In this document: piece by piece, positions 14,116-19,548 of the stretch
Position numbering within the stretch: position 1 is the first letter of the stretch
How the letters are laid out: every line of letters begins with the position of its first letter
IMG/VR virus record: IMGVR_UViG_3300024348_002438
Coordinates: 1-24,562 of that record
DNA: 24,562 nt
Origin: a virus
Reading direction: 5' to 3' (one strand)
Made by a program: the position numbers and the translations under genes
The notes under the pieces: generated by a model
Seen by the model: only the letters and a program-made list of their open reading frames with translations
What the model was told of the DNA's origin: nothing
Databases searched by the model: none

Positions 14116-14147
14116 TTTTCCACAGGCCCTCTTAAACCTGTGGATAA
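14116..14147. promoter_or_regulatory. pair of inverted DnaA boxes
   Basis: TTTTCCACA (14116-14124, one mismatch) faces TGTGGATAA (14139-14147, perfect reverse of TTATCCACA), each extended by GG/CC. Confidence 0.65.
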
Positions 14148-14198
14148 CCCCGCACATTATTGCGGGCCAAGCTTGGGCGGGGCAGAATTAGCTGCCCC
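14145..14198 (-). terminator. tandem hairpins ending the 14925-14204 operon
   Basis: GGGGCAG/CTGCCCC (14179-14198) lies right after the stop codon. CCCGCA/TGCGGG (14149-14166) follows, then GTTATC on the minus strand. T-tracts are weak, so termination is inferred from stem strength and position. Confidence 0.6.
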
Positions 14199-14203
14199 AC
14201 CTT

Positions 14204-14431
14204 TTACTTAGATAAGGACTTTACGTAGTTTACTGTTTCCATTGGAAAGAACGCTGCTGATGTTTTCTTTTTATTTTTTTGATCATAAACAAAAGCCTTA
14301 ACATTTCCATCAAATCTTTTTAAGTTTGAGAAAACTAATTCCTTTAGGCTCTCATTGTCATAGCCTTCTTCAGAATAAATTGTTAAATCGTTTTGCTTTA
14401 CTTCATCATACATTTCTATCTTGAATCGCAT
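14204..14431 (-). CDS. 75-residue hypothetical protein
   Basis: Begins MRFKIEMYDEV with alternating strands, lysine-rich near the end. AAGG SD nine bases upstream. No family recognised. Confidence 0.7.
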   Translation of the reverse strand: MRFKIEMYDEVKQNDLTIYSEEGYDNESLKELVFSNLKRFDGNVKAFVYDQKNKKKTSAAFFPMETVNYVKSLSK

Positions 14432-14466
14432 TGTATTGCCTTTGTTAGTAGTTGTCCCCGAAGGGA

Positions 14467-14487
14467 GAGCAGTTTGGCGACATACTC
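14467..14487 (-). repeat. hairpin with conserved 11-base loop (copy 2)
   Basis: GAGTA/TGCTC (one G-T pair) with loop TGTCGCCAAAC, in the gap between two genes of one operon. Confidence 0.55.
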
Positions 14488-14502
14488 AGGTCGTTGGATT
14501 AT

Positions 14503-14925
14503 TTAGAGATAACGAGCAATAGCGTTGTATGTGCTAGTGCTAACTGTTTCCTCATCTGTCATCTTGAGAATACGAATAGCGTTCTCAAGTTCCTCTTTCA
14601 TCTCATTGTATGAGTGGCGGTGTAGAACTTCGTAGTCCTTCTCAGGCTCTTTAGGAAAGTCTGACTCATTAACTGTTAAATCAAAATCAACATTTAGAGT
14701 CTTGTTCCATGAGCGATAGTTTGTGCGGAAGTTTTCTGCCTTAGCAAAATTAGTCATAGCAAACTTTCCTACTTCTTTGCGCCACTTTTCCATAGCCTTT
14801 TCATGCTTTGCTTCGTTGGCTTCCTGTGATGCGTAGTCTGCTTGTAACTTTGTAAGACGAGTTTCTAGTGCCTTGATTACCTTTGGTGTTGCGATTTTAA
14901 CTGAGATTGCTTTCTGTCGTGCCAT
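14503..14925 (-). CDS. 140-residue coiled-coil phage protein
   Basis: Basic N-terminus (MARQKAISVKIATPKVIKAL), then a long heptad-rich helix (to about residue 60) and an acidic second half. Similar lengths and openings occur in actinophage proteins of unknown role. Leader AACGAAAGAGAG. Confidence 0.75.
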   Translation of the reverse strand: MARQKAISVKIATPKVIKALETRLTKLQADYASQEANEAKHEKAMEKWRKEVGKFAMTNFAKAENFRTNYRSWNKTLNVDFDLTVNESDFPKEPEKDYEVLHRHSYNEMKEELENAIRILKMTDEETVSTSTYNAIARYL

Positions 14926-14956
14926 TTATTTTCTCTCTTTCGTTGGTTGGTTGATT

Positions 14957-14978
14957 ATTATAGCAGATGCTACTGACA
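14957..14978 (-). promoter_or_regulatory. TGTC-N12-TATAAT promoter
   Basis: Minus strand TGTCAGTAGCATCTGC directly before TATAAT. No CRP-like site upstream; the loop-hairpin copy 3 sits there instead. Confidence 0.75.
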
Positions 14979-14991
14979 TTATTAAATTGTG

Positions 14992-15014
14992 TGAGTAGTT
15001 TTAAGACATACTCA
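14992..15014 (-). repeat. hairpin with conserved 11-base loop (copy 3)
   Basis: TGAGTA/TACTCA stem, loop TGTCTTAAAAC, just upstream of the promoter. Confidence 0.55.
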
Positions 15015-15054
15015 GGTCTTGGCTTAGCACCCTTTTATGGTGTGTGCCTCCGCT

Positions 15055-15237
15055 TTATGCGCCCGCTAAGGTGCTTGCTGATACTGTTGTCCAGCGAGTT
15101 TCCTTTGTTGGCATTTCTAATAGCACACGCACCGAGCCAGATGCCTGTGGGTGGATTTCTTTAATCACACCTGTTTTCTTTGACTTTAGTGTGGTGAATA
15201 AATCGCCAACCTGATACAACTTATCTTGTATTGTCAT
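15055..15237 (-). CDS. 60-residue SH3/KOW-like small protein
   Basis: YQVGDLFTTLKSKKTGVIKEI and VRVLLEM suggest a small beta barrel (KOW/Tudor-like). Function unknown. Single gene under its own promoter. Confidence 0.7.
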   Translation of the reverse strand: MTIQDKLYQVGDLFTTLKSKKTGVIKEIHPQASGSVRVLLEMPTKETRWTTVSASTLAGA

Positions 15238-15265
15238 TTATTGCCTCTTTTCTTTGTAGGGTAGT

Positions 15266-15287
15266 ATTGTAGCATTGGGGGCTGACA
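15266..15287 (-). promoter_or_regulatory. TGTC-N12-TACAAT promoter
   Basis: Minus strand TGTCAGCCCCCAATGC directly before TACAAT. TGTC lies in the loop of a GGGGG/CCCCC inverted repeat (15277-15300). Confidence 0.72.
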
Positions 15288-15325
15288 TTTATCAACCCCC
15301 ATCTCATTATTTGAGAAAGTTATTG

Positions 15326-15341
15326 TGTGACCTTAGTCACT
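15326..15341. promoter_or_regulatory. CRP/GlxR-like site
   Basis: TGTGA-CCTTAG-TCACT, one mismatch, centred 74.5 bases before the predicted +1. Overlaps the stop codon of the upstream gene. Confidence 0.6.
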
Positions 15342-15602
15342 TTCAGGTAGCCAAAAGTGTAAGTGGTGAGCCTCGATGATCGCCCATACTGGCGCACATG
15401 TTTCACCCTTGTAAGAAATACCATCAGGCATTTCAATAGTTTCGTCCCACATTTCATCATAAGCAAAGTCTATTGCTTGAATACATACTGGCACCATAGA
15501 AAGTGGAACGGGTGGGTAATGATTACCCTGTAAGTGATAGGCTAATTGTGTTTCTAAATCTAACACACTGTCCTGAATACCTAATGCTGTTACGCTTCCC
15601 AT
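15333..15602 (-). CDS. 89-residue conserved-looking phage protein
   Basis: LAYHLQGNHYPPVP, a central helix and HHLHFWLPESD at the end. Second gene after 15805, sharing one base with it. Function unknown. Confidence 0.72.
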   Translation of the reverse strand: MGSVTALGIQDSVLDLETQLAYHLQGNHYPPVPLSMVPVCIQAIDFAYDEMWDETIEMPDGISYKGETCAPVWAIIEAHHLHFWLPESD

Positions 15603-15805
15603 TAGTTAGCCACCTTTAGAATTGCGTAAGTGCCATTTTCATTTATTTCATCAAGGATTGGTTGTAAGCGAGAGCCTACTAAATCCTTTAGCATACCTTC
15701 AAGCATTTCAATACGCATTGACTCATCAAGTGCCATTACCTGTGCAGTTACTGGGTGGCCTTCTGCAAACTCAGTTACAAACTTTAGGTTGTGTTCTATT
15801 TTCAT
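15602..15805 (-). CDS. 67-residue phage protein
   Basis: ALDESMRIEMLEGMLKDLV helix followed by a short strand (GTYAILKVAN). AACGAAAGG leader. Function unknown. Confidence 0.72.
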   Translation of the reverse strand: MKIEHNLKFVTEFAEGHPVTAQVMALDESMRIEMLEGMLKDLVGSRLQPILDEINENGTYAILKVAN

Positions 15806-15833
15806 TTATTGCCTTTCGTTGTTGGATAAGAGA

Positions 15834-15855
15834 ATTATAGCATAGGCCACCGACA
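15834..15855 (-). promoter_or_regulatory. TGTC-N12-TATAAT promoter
   Basis: Minus strand TGTCGGTGGCCTATGC directly before TATAAT. AACGAAAGG at 15820-15812. Confidence 0.8.
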
Positions 15856-15882
15856 TTACCTAATCCATTTGCCCATAAGCCT

Positions 15883-15898
15883 TGTGATAAATCTCACA
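15883..15898. promoter_or_regulatory. CRP/GlxR-like site, perfect
   Basis: TGTGA-TAAATC-TCACA, centred 63.5 bases before the predicted +1. Same half-sites and spacer as at 17345. Confidence 0.78.
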
Positions 15899-15912
15899 TA
15901 ATTCCAGGGGGT

Positions 15913-15942
15913 TGTGGATAACTCCCTTAAACCTGTGGAAAA
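15913..15942. promoter_or_regulatory. pair of DnaA boxes in the same orientation
   Basis: TGTGGATAA (15913-15921, perfect) and TGTGGAAAA (15934-15942, one mismatch), separated by 12 bases. Confidence 0.62.
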
Positions 15943-15959
15943 CCCCGCAACATTGCGGG
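15939..15959 (-). terminator. intrinsic terminator of the 16578-15990 operon
   Basis: CCCGCAA (15944-15950) pairs with TTGCGGG (15953-15959); on the minus strand GTTTT follows. Immediately upstream (15963-15979) lies the dyad GCTTGACA-T-TGTCAAGC. Confidence 0.75.
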
Positions 15960-15962
15960 CCA

Positions 15963-15979
15963 GCTTGACATTGTCAAGC
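15963..15979. repeat. 17-base dyad containing TTGACA
   Basis: GCTTGACA-T-TGTCAAGC, perfect 8-bp arms. A near copy is at 18421-18437. Operator or extra terminator stem; undecided. Confidence 0.55.
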
Positions 15980-15989
15980 CGAAACGCTT

Positions 15990-16088
15990 TTATAAATTAG
16001 AAAAAATATAATAAACAAGAGCAAAAGGCAAGAGGGCCAATCCGATAGCAACTACTCCACCAAGTGCACCAATTAGATCATAGATCAT
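15990..16088 (-). CDS. 32-residue single-span membrane protein
   Basis: Nearly all hydrophobic after MIYD, with GALGGVVAIGLALLPFALVYY as the membrane helix. AAGGG SD eight bases upstream. Overlaps the upstream basic ORF. Confidence 0.65.
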   Translation of the reverse strand: MIYDLIGALGGVVAIGLALLPFALVYYIFSNL

Positions 16089-16209
16089 TTTTACCCTTGT
16101 GTTTTATTTTACGTGTGTATTTTTTTTTATTACGAACAGGTTGCGCCGCATTACTGCGGCGCAATTCCTGAATTCGTTTTACTTTATCTCGAAGTGAATT
16201 TTGGAACAT
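16078..16209 (-). CDS. 43-residue strongly basic peptide
   Basis: Rich in Lys/Arg throughout; overlaps the ends of both neighbours. It contains a perfect 10-bp hairpin, TTGCGCCGCA/TGCGGCGCAA (16140-16163), so the stretch might be structural rather than coding. Confidence 0.45.
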   Translation of the reverse strand: MFQNSLRDKVKRIQELRRSNAAQPVRNKKKYTRKIKHKGKNDL

Positions 16210-16375
16210 TGTATCCACTCGCTTCGTGAAATCGTGTTACATCAAATCGCTCATTATCTTTTGCGAACATCTCCGCAAAATCATTTACCATTTTAGAAAA
16301 TAAAGCAGGGTGCGTTTTATCGCTTGCATACTTTAGAATTTCTGCGGTTGCTACATAGTCTTTACGAGTCATCAT
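16184..16375 (-). CDS. 63-residue conserved actinophage protein
   Basis: MTRKDYVATAEILKYA and NERFDVTRFHEA match the recurrent small phage family with RKDY-x-hydrophobic start and FD-x-x-RF end. Role unknown. Overlaps the upstream stop by four bases. M2 is an equally possible start. Confidence 0.78.
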   Translation of the reverse strand: MMTRKDYVATAEILKYASDKTHPALFSKMVNDFAEMFAKDNERFDVTRFHEASGYNVPKFTSR

Positions 16376-16578
16376 TTAATTACGACCTTTCGTCCTGCAC
16401 GATAAAAAACTTTTGTGTGGCATTTGCCTGCTGGCGTGTATAGATTTACAGTTGAGTATTCATCTGCAAAACCCCAATCGGTAAATAAGAAAAAGTTTTC
16501 CCATGCCCCGTATTCGTTTTCGTATTCTGCTGACCAATGCGGAGCATTTCCGTCATAAGCGCAAGTTATTTTATACAT
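16372..16578 (-). CDS. 68-residue aromatic-rich protein
   Basis: Beta-rich, many Trp/Tyr/Phe (WENFFLFTDWGFADEY). AACGAAAGGG leader. Function unknown. Confidence 0.72.
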   Translation of the reverse strand: MYKITCAYDGNAPHWSAEYENEYGAWENFFLFTDWGFADEYSTVNLYTPAGKCHTKVFYRAGRKVVIK

Positions 16579-16607
16579 TAGTTTCCCTTTCGTTTGTTTG
16601 TTTGGTA

Positions 16608-16629
16608 ATTATAGCACCTGCCACCGACA
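16608..16629 (-). promoter_or_regulatory. TGTC-N12-TATAAT promoter
   Basis: Minus strand TGTCGGTGGCAGGTGC directly before TATAAT. Overlaps none of the CRP-like sites; upstream is coding. Confidence 0.8.
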
Positions 16630-16631
16630 AA

Positions 16632-16775
16632 TTATTCGGCTTCGGGGGTATAGAATAAGGCTCCCTCATTAAGTAGCCCAACCTCAATAGTAAATAGTTC
16701 ATCTGGGGTGGCTTCGGATAAATCTACCCAACCCGCCCCGTCTTGATCCATTCTAAAAATCTCAATGTATCCCAT
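16632..16775 (-). CDS. 47-residue acidic protein
   Basis: MGYIEIFRMDQDGAGW, then acidic. Start shares a base with the upstream stop (TAATG). No family recognised. Confidence 0.62.
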   Translation of the reverse strand: MGYIEIFRMDQDGAGWVDLSEATPDELFTIEVGLLNEGALFYTPEAE

Positions 16776-16939
16776 TAGTGTTGTTCCTCGCAATCCTTAT
16801 CGTAGTCAAATCCGCAAAAGTAGCAACCCATAAATTCTAGGTGTTCGATACAGTAATACTTAAATTGACTTTCATCACAACAAAAATGTTGCTCGTCTGC
16901 GATTTCATAGAAATCAGTTTTGTCGATTATGTTTAGCAT
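16775..16939 (-). CDS. 54-residue Cys-rich protein
   Basis: Seven residues of zinc-ligand type: CC at 20-21, YC near 30, then GCYFCG and DC near the end, with His between. AACGAAAGG at 16954-16946 is the SD. Confidence 0.68.
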   Translation of the reverse strand: MLNIIDKTDFYEIADEQHFCCDESQFKYYCIEHLEFMGCYFCGFDYDKDCEEQH

Positions 16940-16954
16940 AGTTTTCCTTTCGTT

Positions 16955-17004
16955 AAAAAAATTGGTGAGAGTTCTTACTTACGACATTGGGCGAGAACAC
17001 TCTC
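16955..17004 (-). terminator. possible terminator or attenuator
   Basis: GAGAG-TG-TTCT pairs with AGAACTCTC with a two-base bulge; minus-strand ATTTTTTT follows after five bases. It sits between the 17030 gene and the 16939 gene. The loop contains AATGTCG, as in the promoter set, but no -10 is present. Confidence 0.45.
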
Positions 17005-17029
17005 TAAACTGCCCCTGTTTCGATTTTAT

Positions 17030-17242
17030 TTAATCGGAAGTTTTTACCGCTAAATAGCGGTAAGTATCTTTTAGATTTAGTGGTGCAGAATAAATTGGGC
17101 GTACCTGCACTTTGTAAGTATCTGCATTTGCATACCAGACACTATCATTTTTTTCTGCTGAGATAATTTCTCCAGTAATAGAATTTGAGCGATACATTTT
17201 CCCTACAAGTAGGCTTTCGATTGTGTAGACATTTGCGGACAT
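17030..17242 (-). CDS. 70-residue hypothetical protein
   Basis: MSANVYTIESLLVGKMYRS, then strands. I start at ATG 17242, after the AACGAAAGAAGG leader; upstream in-frame codons cover the promoter. Function unknown. Confidence 0.72.
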   Translation of the reverse strand: MSANVYTIESLLVGKMYRSNSITGEIISAEKNDSVWYANADTYKVQVRPIYSAPLNLKDTYRYLAVKTSD

Positions 17243-17274
17243 TAGTTGCCTTCTTTCGTTGTTGTTATAAGAGT

Positions 17275-17296
17275 ATTGTACCAGAACGCACCGACA
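17275..17296 (-). promoter_or_regulatory. TGTC-N12-TACAAT promoter
   Basis: Minus strand TGTCGGTGCGTTCTGG directly before TACAAT. Confidence 0.75.
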
Positions 17297-17344
17297 TAAT
17301 CTAATTACTAGCCAGTAATTCCAAATAATGAGACGCTCAACCAA

Positions 17345-17360
17345 TGTGATAAATCTCACA
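17345..17360. promoter_or_regulatory. CRP/GlxR-like site, perfect
   Basis: TGTGA-TAAATC-TCACA, centred 84.5 bases before the predicted +1. Confidence 0.76.
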
Positions 17361-17452
17361 AATTTCAGGGGATTTTATAACGACTTCATAACGACACGCC
17401 CGACCCCGTGCATATGTGCGGGGCGCATCGCCTTTGTCAAGACGACACGCCG
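17361..17452. repeat. intergenic module, copy A
   Basis: Shares about 90 bases of interrupted identity with 18358-18447: AATTTCAGGGGATTTTATAA, TTCATAACGACACGCCCGAC, a CCCCG..CGGGG stem and GTCAAG near CGACACGCCG. Confidence 0.65.
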
Positions 17453-17456
17453 CTAT

Positions 17457-17555
17457 CTATTGATAATCTTTTAGAATTTCTTCTAATTGATTTATTTGTT
17501 CATCGCTAAGATGATCTAATTGAATTGCTTTTTCAAATCCGAATAAATCGCTCAT
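17457..17555 (-). CDS. 32-residue acidic peptide
   Basis: MSDLFGFEKAIQLDHLSDEQ then a helix. Overlaps the upstream stop (ATGA). Last gene of the 18198 operon. Confidence 0.58.
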   Translation of the reverse strand: MSDLFGFEKAIQLDHLSDEQINQLEEILKDYQ

Positions 17556-17746
17556 TCGTTTTCCATTTCTGCCAAATAATCTTCATGCTCTGCTAAACCA
17601 ATTGCAAATGCTATTGGGTCACAACATTCTAAAATTTCGGCGGGGGTAAAAGTAGAGTATCCAATCTTTACACTAGGATAAACATCATTAAGTAAATCTA
17701 TAAAGCTTTCTTTTGTTTCTATGTCTTTTTCTAATTGTGATTTCAT
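17552..17746 (-). CDS. 64-residue phage protein
   Basis: Acidic; YSTFTPAEILECCDPIAFAIGL is a distinct central motif, perhaps a conserved phage family. Shares one base with the upstream stop. Role unknown. Confidence 0.7.
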   Translation of the reverse strand: MKSQLEKDIETKESFIDLLNDVYPSVKIGYSTFTPAEILECCDPIAFAIGLAEHEDYLAEMENE

Positions 17747-17877
17747 TAGTTAGCCTCCTCTAAAAATAAAGCGTACATTGGTGAACATGTTAAGCAAATC
17801 GGATACTCAAAACGGAAATCGAAAAAATCATCTTCCATGTTTACTGAGCATTCCTCGCAATAAGTTAAATCTTTCAT
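17746..17877 (-). CDS. 43-residue two-CxxC zinc protein
   Basis: CEEC near residue 7 and CLTC near 31 form a four-Cys site. Acidic. Stop codon overlaps the next ATG. Confidence 0.68.
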   Translation of the reverse strand: MKDLTYCEECSVNMEDDFFDFRFEYPICLTCSPMYALFLEEAN

Positions 17878-17879
17878 TG

Positions 17880-18017
17880 TTAAGCCTCCAATTGCTTATA
17901 GTCGATTACATGAAAGTCTAATTGTCTCTCAAGGGGCATAGCCTTTAGCCATGAGTAGGCAGACTCAAAATCATCTGCCTCTACATCTACAAATAACTCA
18001 AAATTAAAAATAGCCAT
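17880..18017 (-). CDS. 45-residue hypothetical protein
   Basis: MAIFNFELFVDVEADDFESA resembles the small ferredoxin-like phage proteins with an xFxVEADD pattern. I start at ATG 18017 (GGAG upstream), not at the in-frame upstream ATG inside the previous gene. Confidence 0.65.
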   Translation of the reverse strand: MAIFNFELFVDVEADDFESAYSWLKAMPLERQLDFHVIDYKQLEA

Positions 18018-18018
18018 G

Positions 18019-18198
18019 TTACCAACACTCCTCACATGTAAATTTGGTAAAGTCTGCATCTTTTGCAAAAATCTCTAAATAGTTATTTGCACAAATTGTG
18101 CAAGCAAGTAAATAAGTATTTGCCTTGCGGTACATGTAAGGCTGAGCAATAGACAAGGCTCTATTCTCCAAAACCTCTGAGGCTATTAGTATGGTCAA
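18019..18198 (-). CDS. 59-residue two-CxxC protein, TTG start
   Basis: CTIC in the middle and CEEC two residues from the end form a split zinc site. TTG 18198 lies seven bases after AAAGGGG; no ATG fits the leader, so TTG is chosen. Confidence 0.65.
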   Translation of the reverse strand: MTILIASEVLENRALSIAQPYMYRKANTYLLACTICANNYLEIFAKDADFTKFTCEECW

Positions 18199-18230
18199 GG
18201 TATGACCCCTTTCGTTGTTGTTATAGTGGA

Positions 18231-18252
18231 ATTGTAGCATGGGGGTACGACA
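18231..18252 (-). promoter_or_regulatory. TGTC-N12-TACAAT promoter
   Basis: Minus strand TGTCGTACCCCCATGC directly before TACAAT. AACGAAAGG at 18216-18208. Confidence 0.75.
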
Positions 18253-18301
18253 TTTCTCTACCTACTAGCGAGTAAGTCCAAGATGTGAGACGCTCAGCCT
18301 A

Positions 18302-18317
18302 TGTGATACTAGTCACA
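18302..18317. promoter_or_regulatory. CRP/GlxR-like site, perfect half-sites
   Basis: TGTGA-TACTAG-TCACA, centred 85.5 bases before the predicted +1. Confidence 0.76.
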
Positions 18318-18357
18318 CGCAAATGTCCGATTTGTCCGTCAAATCGACACGCCGTAG

Positions 18358-18447
18358 AATTTCAGGGGATTTTATAACATGTTCATAACGACACGCCCGA
18401 CCCCGTGCTTTTGCGGGCCAGCTTGACTATGTCAAGCCGACACGCCG
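18358..18447. repeat. intergenic module, copy B
   Basis: Partner of 17361-17452. It additionally holds the dyad GCTTGAC-TAT-GTCAAGC (18421-18437). The CGACACGCCG string occurs on both sides. Confidence 0.65.
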
Positions 18448-18452
18448 TAGCG

Positions 18453-18575
18453 CTAGTGTGATTCTTGCCACAATTCACGCATCTCTGCCATGAAATCATG
18501 ATAGACGATCCTCGCCATGTATAGGGCGGGGATAGCGATAGATAGTTGCACTAGTGTAGTTAGTAAGCGATTCAT
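18453..18575 (-). CDS. 40-residue membrane-anchored peptide
   Basis: Residues 3-20 are hydrophobic (LLTTLVQLSIAIPALYMA), then a charged tail. Overlaps the upstream gene by four bases. Confidence 0.6.
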   Translation of the reverse strand: MNRLLTTLVQLSIAIPALYMARIVYHDFMAEMRELWQESH

Positions 18576-18763
18576 TTAGTCATCCAATCATCATCATTGT
18601 TAAAGCCGATAGGGGCTACTTGCTTATTACTCTTTATCTTATTGTATACCTTAGCACCGACAAGAATAACGGCGGTCAAGATAATAAAAGCCCATGATAG
18701 CGATACATAGAGAAAGTCCCCTAGGTCAATCATTAAGCCGTAGTCATTTAGTTCGATAGTCAT
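18572..18763 (-). CDS. 63-residue single-span membrane protein
   Basis: Hydrophobic helix around residues 17-38 (LYVSLSWAFIILTAVILVGA), then a basic stretch and an acidic end. Adjacent to another membrane peptide. Role unknown. Confidence 0.7.
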   Translation of the reverse strand: MTIELNDYGLMIDLGDFLYVSLSWAFIILTAVILVGAKVYNKIKSNKQVAPIGFNNDDDWMTK

Positions 18764-18927
18764 GCGGTCACCTTGATGTCCATTACATTAGCGGTAAACT
18801 TTTTACCCTTGCCTAATTCGCTATTGTTTAGCGATTGTATTAAGTGGTCAATAGCATTTACATCATGAGCAATGTTATCGATTGAGATTAGTTTAGAGCC
18901 TTGCCAAATTGAGTATTTGATAGTCAT
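18760..18927 (-). CDS. 55-residue hypothetical protein
   Basis: I start at MTIKYSIWQG (18927), eight bases after GGGAG; the longer in-frame start lies in the upstream gene. No motif recognised. Confidence 0.65.
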   Translation of the reverse strand: MTIKYSIWQGSKLISIDNIAHDVNAIDHLIQSLNNSELGKGKKFTANVMDIKVTA

Positions 18928-18929
18928 TA

Positions 18930-19109
18930 TTAGTTCTCCCATGTTAGTGCGAATAGTTGTGCTAGTTGTTCAGAATCTTCATCATAGAATTCATCTAGTG
19001 GAGGTTGTTCCTCATCTACCTCATCAAGGTAAGTGTATTGGTCTGCGACATCCTCTTGGATAGTATCCCACTTAGACACGCTATTAGTTTGGTATGAGTA
19101 TGCGTACAT
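18930..19109 (-). CDS. 59-residue acidic protein
   Basis: Very acidic centre (YLDEVDEEQPPLDEFYDEDSEQ). Starts at the upstream gene's stop (TAATG) with AACGAAAGAGG nearby as SD. Confidence 0.65.
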   Translation of the reverse strand: MYAYSYQTNSVSKWDTIQEDVADQYTYLDEVDEEQPPLDEFYDEDSEQLAQLFALTWEN

Positions 19110-19201
19110 TATTTAACCTCTTTCGTTAGTACGGATAGGGCTTGTGCAAGGCTTTCCTTGCGTTGCGCCTCAATAAGCGCCTTGTATTCTTCTAGAGTCA
19201 T
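19109..19201 (-). CDS. 30-residue helical peptide
   Basis: MTLEEYKALIEAQRKESLAQ, a charged helix. AACGAAAGG SD. First gene of its operon. Confidence 0.58.
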   Translation of the reverse strand: MTLEEYKALIEAQRKESLAQALSVLTKEVK

Positions 19202-19231
19202 GTTACGACCTTTCGTTGTTGTTATGTTGTA

Positions 19232-19253
19232 AGTGTAGCGTATAGAGCAGACA
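19232..19253 (-). promoter_or_regulatory. TGTC-N12-TACACT promoter
   Basis: Minus strand TGTCTGCTCTATACGC directly before TACACT. AACGAAAGG at 19217-19209. Weakest -10 of the set together with 19473. Confidence 0.65.
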
Positions 19254-19280
19254 AATTGGGGAGGTTGCTAGGGTGTGTCG

Positions 19281-19296
19281 TGTGATTTACCTCACA
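19281..19296. promoter_or_regulatory. CRP/GlxR-like site, perfect
   Basis: TGTGA-TTTACC-TCACA, centred 63.5 bases before the predicted +1; contains the stop codon of the upstream gene. Confidence 0.76.
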
Positions 19297-19439
19297 CAAC
19301 AAGCGCAATAGGTAGGGAGAGAGAATAAGTGCTTAAGTAGCGCCTTACGCTCAGCAGTAGTCAATTCGGGGTGATTAGATTTCACGCCCCCGTGTTGGTA
19401 TTCATAGACGATTGAGTCTAGTGTGTTTTGAGTGAGCAT
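19287..19439 (-). CDS. 50-residue hypothetical protein
   Basis: Basic; ends PTYCACCVR with a CxCC cluster. AACGAAAGGGG leader. First gene of the minus block, single-gene unit. No family recognised. Confidence 0.65.
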   Translation of the reverse strand: MLTQNTLDSIVYEYQHGGVKSNHPELTTAERKALLKHLFSLPTYCACCVR

Positions 19440-19472
19440 TTATTTGCCCCTTTCGTTTGTTGTTATACCTTA

Positions 19473-19494
19473 AGCATAGCATGGGGGACCGACA
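19473..19494 (-). promoter_or_regulatory. TGTC-N12-TATGCT promoter
   Basis: Minus strand TGTCGGTCCCCCATGC directly before TATGCT. AACGAAAGG at 19457-19449. Confidence 0.65.
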
Positions 19495-19532
19495 TTTATG
19501 CCCGTTTCTCGGGCGTGTCGTCAAAAAACTTT

Positions 19533-19548
19533 TGTGAGGTCAATCACA
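19533..19548. promoter_or_regulatory. CRP/GlxR-like site, perfect
   Basis: TGTGA-GGTCAA-TCACA, centred 74.5 bases before the predicted +1 of the 19439 gene. Confidence 0.75.

Noticed and set aside
16140-16163. Perfect 10-bp stem TTGCGCCGCA/TGCGGCGCAA as a terminator
   Set aside because: No T-tract on either strand, and it lies inside a plausible coding stretch.
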